A stretch of 64,000 bases of DNA from Limobrevibacterium gyesilva (GCF_025989185.1 NZ_JAPDNT010000003.1:310001-374000); one strand, 5' to 3'; numbered from the stretch's first letter, positions 34,340 through 43,730 are shown. The notes: generated by a model from the letters alone, not told the origin. Numbers and translations are program-made.

Positions 34340-36174
34340 GGCACGGCCTTGCGCAACGGGACGATTTTCAGGGACGAGACGGTCTCGGCGATCCGGCCCG
34401 CGATGAAGCGGGCGGTGATCGGCGAGCCGTCGTAGTGCAGCACGCGCGACAGCTTCGCGGGGTCGAACTCTTCCTCGGTGATCAGCAGCGTGCGGAGCTG
34501 GGCGTCGCGGTTCTGCTCGACCACGAACACCTGGTCGTGGTCGGACACGAAGCGGCGGACATCTTCGTGGAACGGGAAGCCGCGCACGCGCAGCGTGTCG
34601 AGCGCGATGCCCTGGCCTGCCAGCAGCGACACCGCTTCGTCCATCGCCGCACTGGAGGAGCCGTAATAGATCGCGCCGAGGCGCGTCGGCTCGGCGGCGG
34701 CGCGCCGAATCGGCCGCGGCACCAGGGTCTTCGCCGTGTCGAACTTGCGCAGCAGCCGCTCCATGTTGTCCTGGTAGGCGGCCCCTTCTTCGGTGTAGCG
34801 AGCGTAGCGGTCGCGGCTGGTGCCGCGGGTGAAGAAGGCGCCTCGGGTGGGGTGCGTGCCGGGATAGGTGCGATAGGGAATGCCGTCGCCGTCCACATCG
34901 AGATAGCGGCCGAAATCGCGGCCGGCCTCCAGGTCCTCGGCGGTCATCACCTTGCCACGGTCCATGCGCCTGTTGTCGTCCCACCTGAACGGGGCGCAGA
35001 GGCGCTCGTTCATGCCGATATCCAGGTCCAGAAGCACGAACACTGGCGTCTGCAACCGGTCTGCCAGGTCGAAGGCCAGGGCGCTCATCTCGAAGCATTC
35101 ATGCGGGTCTTCGGGAAACAGCAGCACGTGCTTGGTGTCGCCGTGCGAGGCATAGGCAGCGGTGAGCACATCGCATTGCTGCGTGCGCGTGGGCATGCCC
35201 GTGGACGGCCCGGCGCGCTGCACGTCGAAGATCACCGCGGGGATTTCGGCGAAATGCGCGAGACCGATGAATTCCTGCATCAGGCTGATGCCGGGGCCGG
35301 AGGTGGCGGTGAAGGCGCGCGCGCCGTTCCAGGCGGCGCCGATCACCATGCCGATCGAGGCCAGTTCGTCCTCCGCCTGGACGATGGCGAACCGCTTCTT
35401 CCCGGTCTCCTTGTCCACGCGATAGCGGTTGCAGTAGCGCGTGAAGCCTTCGGCGAGCGAGGTCGAGGGCGTGATCGGATACCAGGCGCAGACCGTCGCC
35501 CCGCCATAGACCGCGCCCAGCCCCGCGGCCGCGTTGCCTTCGATGAAGATGCGGTCGCCGATCGCGTCGGCCTTGCGCACGCGCAGCCCGATCGGGCAGG
35601 CGAGGTTCTGCAAGGCATAGTCGCGGCCCAGATGCAGCGCGTGGATGTTGACGTCGATCAGTTTTTCCTTGGCCTTGAACTGCTCGCCGATCAGCGTCTC
35701 GAGCACCGCGGGGTCGATGTCCAGCAGGGCCGACAGCGCGCCGACATAGATGATGTTCTTGAACAGCTGGCGCTGGCGGCTGTCGGTGTATTCGGCGTTG
35801 CAGATGGCGGTGAGCGGCATCCCGATCACGGTGATGTCGCTGCGGAACTTCGACGGCGGCAGCGGCCGGGTGGAGTCATAGAACAGGTAGCCGCCGGGCT
35901 CGATGGATTTCAGGTCCTGGTCCCAGGTCTGCGGATTCATCGCCACCATCAGGTCGGTGCCGCCGCGGGCGCCCAGGTGGTTCGCCTCGGACACCCGTAC
36001 CTCGTACCAGGTGGGCAGGCCCTGGATGTTGGAGGGGAAGATGTTGCGCGGCGTGGCCGGCACGCCCATGCGCAGGATCGATTTCGCGAACAGCTGGTTG
36101 GCGCTGGCCGAGCCGGAACCGTTGACGTTGGCGAACTTGACGACGAAATCGTTGACGGCTTCTAGCGGACGCAT
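34336..36174 (-). CDS. korA: 2-oxoacid:ferredoxin oxidoreductase, fused gamma-alpha subunit
   Basis: A 612-residue protein. The N-terminal gamma domain (to about 185) shows FANVNGSGSASANQLFAKSI and GTDLMVAMNPQTW. The alpha domain has AAAGLGAVYGGATVCAWYPI then TPSTSLAEGF, the pyrimidine-binding region, AEDELASIGMVIGAAWNGAR and TATSGPGISLMQEFIGLAHF. A PVFVLLDLDIGMN segment and a C-terminal domain II (FVVEQNRDAQLRTLL) complete it. Gamma-alpha fusion is usual for KorA. Its N-terminal codons overlap the end of the upstream flavoprotein gene by 13 bases. In an aerobe, this enzyme may supply reduced ferredoxin. Confidence 0.9.
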   Translation of the reverse strand: MRPLEAVNDFVVKFANVNGSGSASANQLFAKSILRMGVPATPRNIFPSNIQGLPTWYEVRVSEANHLGARGGTDLMVAMNPQTWDQDLKSIEPGGYLFYDSTRPLPPSKFRSDITVIGMPLTAICNAEYTDSRQRQLFKNIIYVGALSALLDIDPAVLETLIGEQFKAKEKLIDVNIHALHLGRDYALQNLACPIGLRVRKADAIGDRIFIEGNAAAGLGAVYGGATVCAWYPITPSTSLAEGFTRYCNRYRVDKETGKKRFAIVQAEDELASIGMVIGAAWNGARAFTATSGPGISLMQEFIGLAHFAEIPAVIFDVQRAGPSTGMPTRTQQCDVLTAAYASHGDTKHVLLFPEDPHECFEMSALAFDLADRLQTPVFVLLDLDIGMNERLCAPFRWDDNRRMDRGKVMTAEDLEAGRDFGRYLDVDGDGIPYRTYPGTHPTRGAFFTRGTSRDRYARYTEEGAAYQDNMERLLRKFDTAKTLVPRPIRRAAAEPTRLGAIYYGSSSAAMDEAVSLLAGQGIALDTLRVRGFPFHEDVRRFVSDHDQVFVVEQNRDAQLRTLLITEEEFDPAKLSRVLHYDGSPITARFIAGRIAETVSSLKIVPLRKAVP

Positions 36175-37970
36175 GCGTGCGCCTCCATCCTGCCTGCCTG
36201 GGGTCTCACCTGCGCCATGTCCAGCAGGAAACGCTGCATGTCCCAGGCGCCGGTGGGACACCGTTCGGCACACATGCCGCAGTGCAGGCAGACATCCTCG
36301 TCCTTCGCCATGATCCGGCCGGTCTTCAGGCCGTCCGCGACGTAGATGTCCTGCGTGAGGTTCAGCGCCGGCGCGTTCAGGCGGGTGCGCAATTCCGCCT
36401 CCTCGCCGTCGGCGGTGAAGCTGATGCAGTCCACCGGGCAGATATCCACGCAGGCATCACATTCGATGCACAGCTTCGGCGCGAATACCGTCTGCACGTC
36501 GCAGTTGAGGCAGCGCTGCGCCTCCTTGAAGGCAAGCTCGACGTCGAAGCCCAGCTCTACTTCGGCCTTGATGTCGCCCAGGGCCAGCGCCTTCTCGCGA
36601 TGCGGCACCTTGTAGCGCAGGTCGATGGAGACGGCGTTGTCGTAGCTCCACTCATGGATGCCCATCTTCTGGGAGACCAAAGTGACGTCCGGCGGCGGGC
36701 GGTCGCGCAGGTCCCCGCCCTGGCAGAACGTGTCGATGGAGATGGCGGCCTGGTGGCCATGCGCCACCGCCCAGATGATGTTCTTCGGCCCGAACGCGGC
36801 GTCGCCGCCGAAGAAGACCTCCTTGCGGGTGGACTGCATCGTCACCTCGTCCACCACGGGCAGGCCCCAGCGGTTGAATTCGATGCCGAGATCGCGCTCG
36901 ATCCAGGGGAAGGCGTTCTCCTGCCCCACGGCCACCAGCACGTCGTCGCATTCCATGTGCACGTGCGGCTCGCCGGTGGGCACCAGATTGCGGCGGCCAT
37001 TGGCGTCGTATTCGGCCTTCACCTTCTCGAACGTCATGCCGGTCATACGGCCGTCGTCGTGGATGAAGGCCACGGGCACGAGATAGTTGAGGATGGGAAT
37101 GTCCTCGCGCATCGCATCCTCCTTTTCCCAGGGGGATGCCTTCATCTCCTCGAAGCCGCTGCGCACCACCACGCGCACGTCCTCGCCGCCCAGGCGGCGG
37201 GCGGAGCGGCAGCAATCCATGGCGGTGTTGCCGCCGCCCAGCACCAGCACGCGGCGGCCGATCTTCGTGATGTGGCCGAACGAGACCGAGGACAACCAAT
37301 CGATGCCGATATGGATGTTGGCCGCCGCTTCGTCGCGCCCGGGAATATGCAGGTCACGGCCGCGCGGGGCGCCGGAGCCCACGAACACGGCGTCGTAGCC
37401 CTCGTCCAGCAGGGCCTTCAGGCTGGAGACGTAGCTTCCGTACCGGGTTTCGACCCCGAGGTCGATGATATAGCCAACCTCTTCGTCGATCACCGAATCG
37501 GGCAGGCGGAACTTGGGGATCTGGCTGCGGATGAAACCGCCGGCCTGCGGCGCGCTGTCATACACCACCACCTCGTAGCCGGCGGGTGCCAGGTCGCGCG
37601 CCACGGTCAGGCTGGCGGGGCCGGCGCCGATGCAGGCAACGCGCTTGCCGTTGCGGGTGGTCGCCGGGGCCGGCATGCGCGCCGAAACGTCGCCCTTGAA
37701 ATCGGCCGCCACGCGCTTCAGGCGGCAGATCGCAACCGGTTCCTCTTCCACGCGGCCGCGCCGGCAGGCGGGCTCGCACGGGCGGTCGCAGGTCCGGCCA
37801 AGGATCCCCGGGAAGACATTCGACTTCCAGTTGACCATATAGGCATCGGCGTAGCGGCCGGCGGAGATAAGTCGGATGTATTCGGGAACCGGGGTGTGGG
37901 CGGGGCAGGCCCACTGACAATCGACGACCTTGTGGAAGTAGTCGGGATTCCGAACGTCTGTTGGCTTCAA
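36162..37970 (-). CDS. GltD-like FAD/NAD(P) oxidoreductase with ferredoxin domain
   Basis: A 602-residue flavoprotein. The N-terminal Fe-S region has CQWACPAHTPVPEYI and RTCDRPCEPACRRG. ACIGAGPASLTVARDLAPAG is the FAD GxGxxS fold, and VLVLGGGNTAMDCCRSARRL the NAD(P)-binding fold, matching the GltD family. The C-terminus is a two-cluster 4Fe-4S ferredoxin: LCIECDACVDICPVDCI and VCLHCGMCAERCPTG. The fusion of GltD-type electron transfer with a ferredoxin makes it a likely partner moving electrons between NAD(P)H and the KorAB pair encoded immediately downstream. The start is ATG 37970. The gene heads the operon. Confidence 0.9.
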   Translation of the reverse strand: MKPTDVRNPDYFHKVVDCQWACPAHTPVPEYIRLISAGRYADAYMVNWKSNVFPGILGRTCDRPCEPACRRGRVEEEPVAICRLKRVAADFKGDVSARMPAPATTRNGKRVACIGAGPASLTVARDLAPAGYEVVVYDSAPQAGGFIRSQIPKFRLPDSVIDEEVGYIIDLGVETRYGSYVSSLKALLDEGYDAVFVGSGAPRGRDLHIPGRDEAAANIHIGIDWLSSVSFGHITKIGRRVLVLGGGNTAMDCCRSARRLGGEDVRVVVRSGFEEMKASPWEKEDAMREDIPILNYLVPVAFIHDDGRMTGMTFEKVKAEYDANGRRNLVPTGEPHVHMECDDVLVAVGQENAFPWIERDLGIEFNRWGLPVVDEVTMQSTRKEVFFGGDAAFGPKNIIWAVAHGHQAAISIDTFCQGGDLRDRPPPDVTLVSQKMGIHEWSYDNAVSIDLRYKVPHREKALALGDIKAEVELGFDVELAFKEAQRCLNCDVQTVFAPKLCIECDACVDICPVDCISFTADGEEAELRTRLNAPALNLTQDIYVADGLKTGRIMAKDEDVCLHCGMCAERCPTGAWDMQRFLLDMAQVRPQAGRMEAHACVR

Positions 37971-38145
37971 GACGCAGTCACTCCCCCTTTATTGCCAGCG
38001 ACCGTTAGCCGGTGCCGGATCGAATCAGCCGGGAAGCGTTGCCCAGCTAGATGGGCACTATGCCATCGACCGCAAGGCCCCGGTAGGCCCCCCCGCGCCC
38101 TTTTCGGGGCTGGTCCGAATGGCCCGACATGGCAATCATGCGCGC

Positions 38146-39000
38146 ATGAGAATATTGCTCGCCCTGCTCCTGCTGCTGCCGGCCGTGGTCCAGGCCGCCG
38201 AATTGAAGCTGGCGACCTGGAACCTGGAGTGGCTGACCGCGCGCCCGGCCGGGGACCCGGCGCTGCCGGCGGACGTGCGACCGAAACAGCCCGAGGACGT
38301 GGCGCGGCTGCGCGGCTATGCCGAGACCCTGGCCGCCGATGTGGTGGCGTTCCAGGAGGTGGACGGACCGGAGATGGCGGCCCGGATCTTCCCGCCGGAT
38401 CGTTACGTCATCCATGTCACCGGGGACCGCGTGGTCCAGCGCACGGGGTTCGCGGTGCGCAAGGGCATCGCCTTCGCCGCCAATCCCGACCTTGCCGGCC
38501 TCGACCTGTATCCGCAGGCGCGCAACCGGCTGCGCAGCGGGGCGGACGTGACGCTGCAGCTGCCGGGCGGGATGCTCCGGCTGCTGGCCGTGCACCTCAA
38601 GACCGGCTGCCGGGAGGATCGGCTGACCGCGTCCGACCGGCCCGCCTGCGCGACGCTGCGCGCCCAGCTGGCGCCGTTGCAGGGCTGGATCGCGCAGCGC
38701 CGGGCCGAGGGCGTGCCGTTCGTGCTGATGGGCGACTTCAACCGCTGGATGGACGGGCGCGATGCGTTCTGGGCGGCGCTGAACCAGCCCGCCCCGCTGG
38801 CGCGGGCCACCGCGGGCAAGTCGAGCCCATGCTGGGGCGGCGGCGGCTTCATCGACCATATCATCGCCGGCGGGGCCGCCCGCGGCTGGATGCAGGCGGA
38901 CAGCCTGCGCGTGCTGGTGTTCCGCGAAACCGGAATCGAGTGGAAACGTCGCCTGACGGACCATTGCCCTGTGTCGGTTCGTTTCCACCTACCGGATTGA
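38146..39000 (+). CDS. exported endonuclease/exonuclease/phosphatase family protein
   Basis: A 284-residue protein with a signal peptide (MRILLALLLLLPAVVQAAE). ATWNLEWL, VVAFQEVDGPEM with the metal-binding glutamate, VHLKTGC, LMGDFNRWM with the catalytic GDFN, and a late LTDHCPVSVRF with SDH-type histidine are the DNase I-like superfamily motifs. It may be a periplasmic nuclease or phosphatase. ATG 38146 is preferred because it gives the natural signal peptide. The ohr gene follows 23 bases later on the same strand. Confidence 0.88.
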   Translation: MRILLALLLLLPAVVQAAELKLATWNLEWLTARPAGDPALPADVRPKQPEDVARLRGYAETLAADVVAFQEVDGPEMAARIFPPDRYVIHVTGDRVVQRTGFAVRKGIAFAANPDLAGLDLYPQARNRLRSGADVTLQLPGGMLRLLAVHLKTGCREDRLTASDRPACATLRAQLAPLQGWIAQRRAEGVPFVLMGDFNRWMDGRDAFWAALNQPAPLARATAGKSSPCWGGGGFIDHIIAGGAARGWMQADSLRVLVFRETGIEWKRRLTDHCPVSVRFHLPD

Positions 39001-39023
39001 TGCCACAACAGGAGGACACGGAA

Positions 39024-39434
39024 ATGGGCTACACCGCCATCGCCACCACCGCCGGCGGCCGCAACGGCCATGTCGAGAGCTCCGACGGGTTGATCAAATT
39101 CGACCTCTCGGTGCCCAAGGGGCTGGGCGGGCCGGGCAAGGCCGGCATGACCAACCCGGAGCAACTGTTCGCCGCCGGCTATTCCGCCTGCTTCGGCAGC
39201 GCCATCGAGTTCGTGGCACACACCGACAAGGTGGCCATCGCCGGGGTCGCCGTCACGGCCGACGTGACGATCGACATGAACGACGGCGGCTTCTTCCTGG
39301 CCGCGAAGCTGAAGGCGAAGATCGACGGCGTGGACCGGGCGACGGCGCAGGGGCTGCTGGAAAAGGCGCACCAGGTGTGCCCGTATTCCAAGGCCACACG
39401 CGGCAACATCAAAGTGGAGCTCGAACTTCTGTGA
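39024..39434 (+). CDS. ohr: organic hydroperoxide resistance protein (Ohr)
   Basis: A 136-residue OsmC/Ohr family peroxidase. The two catalytic cysteines lie in AAGYSACFGSAIEF and HQVCPYSKATRGNI. The N-terminal TTAGGRNGHVESSDG is the Ohr rather than OsmC signature, with GTNPEQLF-type NPEQLFAAG. It reduces organic hydroperoxides using lipoyl thiols. GGAGG lies eight bases before ATG 39024. No ohrR regulator is adjacent. The stop overlaps the GTG of the SDR gene (GTGA). Confidence 0.94.
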   Translation: MGYTAIATTAGGRNGHVESSDGLIKFDLSVPKGLGGPGKAGMTNPEQLFAAGYSACFGSAIEFVAHTDKVAIAGVAVTADVTIDMNDGGFFLAAKLKAKIDGVDRATAQGLLEKAHQVCPYSKATRGNIKVELELL

Positions 39435-40186
39435 CCCTGACGGTACTTGTCACCGGCGCCTCCGCCGGCTTCGGCGCCAGCATCGCCCGGCGCTTCGTGC
39501 GCGACGGCCATCGTGTCATCGCAACGGCCCGGCGCACCGACCGCCTGGCCGCCCTGGCCGCCGAGCTGGGGCCGTCCGTGCTGCCGTTCGGGCTGGACGT
39601 GACCGACGCCGCCGCCGTGTCCGCCCTGCCCGGCGCCCTGCCGGCGGGCTGGCAGGCGGTGGACGTGCTGGTGAACAATGCCGGCCTGGCCCTGGGGCTC
39701 GATCCCGCCTGGCGGGCGCGGATCGAGCACTGGGACACCATGGTCGCCACCAACGTCACCGGCGTGCTGCACATGACGCGCGCGCTGCTGCCCGGCATGG
39801 TCGAGCGCGACCGGGGGCACGTCGTCAACCTGTCGAGCACCGCGGCGATCTACCCGTATCCCGGCGGGCATGTGTACGGCGCCTCCAAGGCGTTCGTCAC
39901 CCAGTTCAGCCTCAACCTGCGGGCCGACCTGGTGGGCACCGGCGTGCGGGTGACCGACCTGGAGCCGGGGCTGGTCGGCGGCACCGAGTTCAGCAGCGTC
40001 CGCTTCGAGGGCGACGCGGCGCGGGCTGCGGCGATGTATGCCAACACCCAGCCGCTGACCGCGGAGGACGTGGCCGAGGCGGTGGCCTGGGTGGTCGGCC
40101 TGCCCGCGCATGTGAACATCAACCGGCTGGAGATGATGCCGACCTGCCAGGCATCGGGACCGCTGGCGGTCAAGCGGCAAGGCTGA
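39431..40186 (+). CDS. SDR family NAD(P)-dependent oxidoreductase (YdfG-like)
   Basis: A 251-residue short-chain dehydrogenase. VLVTGASAGFGASIARRF is the nucleotide-binding TGxxxGxG. ATARRTDRL with an arginine pair favours NADP. VLVNNAGLALGL, HVVNLSSTAAIYPYPGG, and YGASKAFVTQFSLNLR with catalytic Tyr and Lys follow. The LEPGLVGGTEFSSVRF ending and overall pattern resemble YdfG-type L-allo-threonine/3-hydroxy acid dehydrogenases. The GTG start overlaps the ohr stop, so translation is coupled. Natural substrate is unknown. Confidence 0.92.
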   Translation: MTLTVLVTGASAGFGASIARRFVRDGHRVIATARRTDRLAALAAELGPSVLPFGLDVTDAAAVSALPGALPAGWQAVDVLVNNAGLALGLDPAWRARIEHWDTMVATNVTGVLHMTRALLPGMVERDRGHVVNLSSTAAIYPYPGGHVYGASKAFVTQFSLNLRADLVGTGVRVTDLEPGLVGGTEFSSVRFEGDAARAAAMYANTQPLTAEDVAEAVAWVVGLPAHVNINRLEMMPTCQASGPLAVKRQG

Positions 40187-40356
40187 TCGCCGCGGATCGC
40201 TGCGCCCGGCGATGTCATACTGCAATGCAGCAATTCTGGCATCGCCGGGGAGCGCGACGAACGATCAGCATGGACCCGGCAGGCGCATCGGGCAACAGTG
40301 ACGTGCGCCGACGCGTCCGCTGGTGTGGATGGGGGCGGGAACCAAGGGGGGCGGCC

Positions 40357-41565
40357 ATGCGACGCAGATCGATGATGCTCGGAACCGGCGCGATGCTGAT
40401 GGGCGGGCCTGGCGCCCCCTGGGCCGCGATACCCGGCCTCAGCGCCGCCCTGCCCGAGGGCACGCGCGACGAGGCCGTGCTGGCGCAGCTCCCGGGCAAG
40501 AAGAACCTGATCAAGCTGACCTGGCGCCCGCCCAATTACGAGACGCCGCTGGAGGCGTTCCGTACGCCGATCACGCCGAACGATCGTTTCTTCGTGCGGT
40601 ATCACCTCGCCGTCATTCCCGAAATGGACGAGCTGCGCGACTGGTCGCTGACGGTTGGCGGCGACGCGGCGCAACGCAGCGTGCGGCTGACCATGAACGA
40701 CCTGCGCAGCCTGCCCGCGGCCGAGGTCGTGGCCGTGTGCCAGTGTTCCGGCAACCGGCGCGGCCTGTTCAGCCCGCACGTGCCGGGGGTGGAATGGGGC
40801 GTCGGCGCGATGGGCAATGCGCGCTGGCGCGGCGCCCGGCTGCGCGACGTGCTGGCCCGCGCCGGCATCAAGCCCGGGGCCGTCGAGGTGGCGATGGCCG
40901 GCGCCGACGGCGCGGTGCTACCGGAAACCCCGCATTTCGCGAAAAGCATTCCGCTGGACCGTGCGCTCGAGGCCGACGCCATCATCGCCTACCAGATGAA
41001 CGGCGCGCCGCTGCCGCATCTCAACGGCTTCCCGGCGCGAATCGTGATCCCCGGCTGGACCGCGACCTACTGGATGAAGCACGTGACCTCGCTGGAGCTG
41101 CGCAGCAAGCCGCTCGACAATTTCTGGATGCAGAAGGCCTATCGCGTGCCCAGGGGCATGTTCCCGGTGGCGCGCCCCTTCGCTACCCAGGACACCGAGC
41201 AGACCAGCCCGATCACCGAGATCGTGGTGAACTCGCTGGTCACCAACCTCACCGACGGCGCCAGGGTCCCTGCCGCCGGCTTCGACGTGCAGGGCATCGC
41301 CTGGGACAACGGCAGCGGCATCAAGTCGGTCGAACTCTCCAGGGACGGCGGCGAGAGCTGGAAGCCGGCGACGCTGGGCCAGGATCTCGGCCGCTACGCC
41401 TTCCGGCCCTGGAGCATGCGCGTACAGGGCGCGGCCACGGGCGCCGTGACCGTCATGGTGCGCGCCACCAGCAACGCCGGCGCGGTGCAGCCGGCGAAGC
41501 TGGTGTTCAACCCCTCCGGCTATCATCACAACGTGATCCAGACGATCACGCTGGCCGCCGCGTGA
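40357..41565 (+). CDS. sorA: molybdopterin sulfite oxidase, SorA-like
   Basis: A 402-residue protein. An N-terminal MRRRSMMLGTGAMLMGG resembles a Tat signal (RR motif plus hydrophobic stretch). RFFVRYHLAVIPEM opens the domain; VVAVCQCSGNRRGLFSPH contains the molybdenum-ligating cysteine; GVEWGVGAMGNARWRGARL and NGAPLPHLNGFPARIVIPGW, then TYWMKHVTSLEL, follow the sulfite oxidase pattern. A dimerisation domain ends it (GSGIKSVELSRDGGESW). It would oxidise sulfite in the periplasm and pass electrons to the haem c protein encoded 14 bases downstream. ATG 40357 is preferred, giving the Tat signal; a longer frame from 40225 is open. Confidence 0.9.
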   Translation: MRRRSMMLGTGAMLMGGPGAPWAAIPGLSAALPEGTRDEAVLAQLPGKKNLIKLTWRPPNYETPLEAFRTPITPNDRFFVRYHLAVIPEMDELRDWSLTVGGDAAQRSVRLTMNDLRSLPAAEVVAVCQCSGNRRGLFSPHVPGVEWGVGAMGNARWRGARLRDVLARAGIKPGAVEVAMAGADGAVLPETPHFAKSIPLDRALEADAIIAYQMNGAPLPHLNGFPARIVIPGWTATYWMKHVTSLELRSKPLDNFWMQKAYRVPRGMFPVARPFATQDTEQTSPITEIVVNSLVTNLTDGARVPAAGFDVQGIAWDNGSGIKSVELSRDGGESWKPATLGQDLGRYAFRPWSMRVQGAATGAVTVMVRATSNAGAVQPAKLVFNPSGYHHNVIQTITLAAA

Positions 41566-41579
41566 AGGAGGATCGTCCG

Positions 41580-41876
41580 ATGCGCCGATACGCGATGCTG
41601 GCGGCCCTGCTCGCCACCGTTTCCGCCCCCATTGCCGCGCGTGCCGAGGAGCCGGTGGACCTGAAGCCGGGGCCGGGCCGCGAGGTGGTGGAAATGCGCT
41701 GCAACGCTTGCCACAGCCTGGACTATATCCGCATGAATTCGCCGTTCCTGACTCCCGATGCCTGGAAGGCGGAGGTGACGAAGATGCGTACCGCCTTCGG
41801 CGCGCCGGTGGAGGACGCGGAGGTGGCGGCGATCCTGCAATACCTGACCACCGCTTACGGAGCGCCGCCGTCGTGA
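41580..41876 (+). CDS. sorB: cytochrome c, SorB-like subunit
   Basis: A 98-residue periplasmic cytochrome c. MRRYAMLAALLATVSAPIAA is a signal peptide. One haem site, CNACH in EMRCNACHSLDYIRMN, is present; the axial methionine is probably in KMRTAFG. Gene order (SorA then a small haem c protein) matches sulfite:cytochrome c oxidoreductases. GGAGG precedes the ATG. The TGA stop overlaps the GTG start of the ppk2 gene. Confidence 0.88.
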   Translation: MRRYAMLAALLATVSAPIAARAEEPVDLKPGPGREVVEMRCNACHSLDYIRMNSPFLTPDAWKAEVTKMRTAFGAPVEDAEVAAILQYLTTAYGAPPS

Positions 41877-42760
41877 CAAACTTCGCCGGCAAGGTCCTCG
41901 ACCGCTATCGTGTCACCTCCGGCAAGGGCTTCCGGCTGAAGGATTACGACCCCGCCGACACCGCGCCGAAGATGGTGGCGAAGGCCGACGCCGCGGCGTT
42001 GCTGGCCGCCGACGTGGCGCGGCTGTCGGAGCTGCAGGAGCTGCTGTATCCGCACAGCAGCTGGTCGCTGCTGTGCGTGTTCCAGGGCATGGACGCGTCC
42101 GGCAAGGACGGCACCATCAAGCACGTGATGTCCGGGGTGAACCCGCAAGGCGTGCGGGTGATGTCGTTCAAGGCGCCGGGGCCGGAGGAGCTGAGCCACG
42201 ACTTCCTGTGGCGCGTCATGCGCAGGCTGCCGGAACGCGGCCATATCGGCATCTTCAACCGCAGCCATTACGAGGAGGTGCTGGTGGCGCGGGTGCATCC
42301 GGAAATCCTGGCGCGCCAGCATTTGCCCGATCCGCTGGTGACGAAGGAGATCTGGGCGCAACGGCTGGAGGACATCACGGCGTTCGAGCGCTACCTGACG
42401 CGCCAGGGTACGGTGATCCTCAAATTCTATCTGAACATCTCGAAGGAGGAGCAGAAGCGCCGCCTCCTGGAACGGCTGGACCATCCCACCAAGGCCTGGA
42501 AGTTCGACTCGTCCGATATCGGAGAACGCGCCCGCTGGGACGAGTACATGGCTGCCTACGAGGCTGCGATCGCGGGCACGGCCACCGGACACGCGCCGTG
42601 GTTCGTGGTGCCCGCGGACAACAAGTGGTTCGCCCGGCTGATGGTGGTGGCCGCCATGATCGAGGCGTTGGAAAACTTGAATCTGAAGCCGCTGCGGGTG
42701 GCGCCGGAGGACCGCGCGAAACTCGCGGAAGCGCGCAGCGTGCTCGTGAACGAGGAGTGA
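41873..42760 (+). CDS. ppk2: polyphosphate kinase 2 family protein
   Basis: A 295-residue PPK2 with one domain. Walker A is FQGMDASGKDGTIKHVM, followed by GVNPQGVRVMSFKAPGPEEL, FLWRVMRRLPERG, and the lid/arginine region HIGIFNRSHYEEVLVARVH. FYLNISKEEQKRRLLERLDH and WKFDSSDIGERARWDEYM, then APWFVVPADNKWFARLMV, are family motifs. It transfers phosphate between polyphosphate and nucleotides; the class (ADP or AMP use) is not decided. Its GTG start overlaps the sorB stop (GTGA), an unusual link between sulfite oxidation and polyphosphate. Confidence 0.92.
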   Translation: MTNFAGKVLDRYRVTSGKGFRLKDYDPADTAPKMVAKADAAALLAADVARLSELQELLYPHSSWSLLCVFQGMDASGKDGTIKHVMSGVNPQGVRVMSFKAPGPEELSHDFLWRVMRRLPERGHIGIFNRSHYEEVLVARVHPEILARQHLPDPLVTKEIWAQRLEDITAFERYLTRQGTVILKFYLNISKEEQKRRLLERLDHPTKAWKFDSSDIGERARWDEYMAAYEAAIAGTATGHAPWFVVPADNKWFARLMVVAAMIEALENLNLKPLRVAPEDRAKLAEARSVLVNEE

Positions 42761-42770
42761 CGAAGGCCAG

Positions 42771-43730
42771 ATGCGGATCCTGACGCGGGCGGACATCACC
42801 GCCCTGGTGGACGTCGCTGCCCTGATCGCGCCGGTGGCGGCGGCGATGCAGCGCGTATCGGAGGGCCGGGCCGAGCTGCCGTTGCGCAGCGTGGTGCCGG
42901 TCGGCGGCGGCAACCGGCTGGGCGTGATGCCCGGCGCGCTGGGCGATCCGCCGGTCTACGGCGCCAAGCTGCTGAGCCTGTTTCCGGACAATCCGAAGCA
43001 CGGACGGTCGTCGCATGCCGGGCTGATGCTGATCTTCGATCCCGAAACCGGACTGGTGCGCGCCTGCATGGACGCCTCGGAATTGACGGCGCTGCGCACG
43101 GCGGCCGCCAGCGCGGTGGCCACGCAGGCGCTGGCCCGCGCCGATGCCGCGACCCTGGCCATCATCGGCTGCGGCGAGCAGGCACACAGCCATCTCGCCG
43201 CCATGCGCGCGGTGCGCCCGCTGCGGCGCGTCGTGGTGTGGGGGCGCGACCCCGCCAACGCGGAAGCGTTCGCGCGGCGGCACGGCATCGACACGGCGGA
43301 CACGCTCGCGGCCGCAGTGGCGCAGGCGGACATCGTCTGCACGGTGACGGCTGCGCGCACGCCCTTGCTGCAGCCCGACATGCTGCATGCCGGCCTGCAC
43401 GTGAACGCGGTCGGCGCCAGCGTGCCGGTGATGCAGGAGATCGCCACCGGCTGCGTGCCCGCGGTCGATCTGTTCACCGACTACAAGCCCTCGCTGGAGG
43501 CGCAGGCCGCCGAGGTGATCGACGCGCGCCGGCAAGGGCTGATCGGACCGGACCACCGCATCACCGAGATCGGCGACGTGCTGCGCGGGGCCGAACCAGG
43601 CCGGCGCGACGCCGCAGCGATCACCCTGTACCGTTCATTGGGCGTGGCCGCGCAGGACCTGGCGGCCGCGCAGTTCGTTCTGGCGCGCGCCGAACAGGCG
43701 CAGCGTGGCATCGTGGTGGAGATGGCATGA
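42771..43730 (+). CDS. ornithine cyclodeaminase / mu-crystallin family protein
   Basis: A 319-residue protein. LGVMPGALGDPPVYGAKLLS is the substrate pocket, with the conserved lysine in the first half. ACMDASELTALRTAAASAVA and the Rossmann motif IIGCGEQAHSHLAAM (GxGxQA type) follow. VNAVGASVPVMQEI and DLFTDYKPSLEAQAAEV complete the family. Members include ornithine cyclodeaminase, delta-1-pyrroline-2-carboxylate reductase and alanine dehydrogenase; the choice is not made here. GAAGG lies near the ATG. The stop overlaps the amidase start (ATGA). Confidence 0.9.
   Translation: MRILTRADITALVDVAALIAPVAAAMQRVSEGRAELPLRSVVPVGGGNRLGVMPGALGDPPVYGAKLLSLFPDNPKHGRSSHAGLMLIFDPETGLVRACMDASELTALRTAAASAVATQALARADAATLAIIGCGEQAHSHLAAMRAVRPLRRVVVWGRDPANAEAFARRHGIDTADTLAAAVAQADIVCTVTAARTPLLQPDMLHAGLHVNAVGASVPVMQEIATGCVPAVDLFTDYKPSLEAQAAEVIDARRQGLIGPDHRITEIGDVLRGAEPGRRDAAAITLYRSLGVAAQDLAAAQFVLARAEQAQRGIVVEMA

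Noticed and set aside
36177-39023. Very long plus-strand frame running into ohr
   Set aside because: The part before 39024 is antisense to the flavoprotein gene and then out of frame with the nuclease-fold gene. Only the Ohr end is real.
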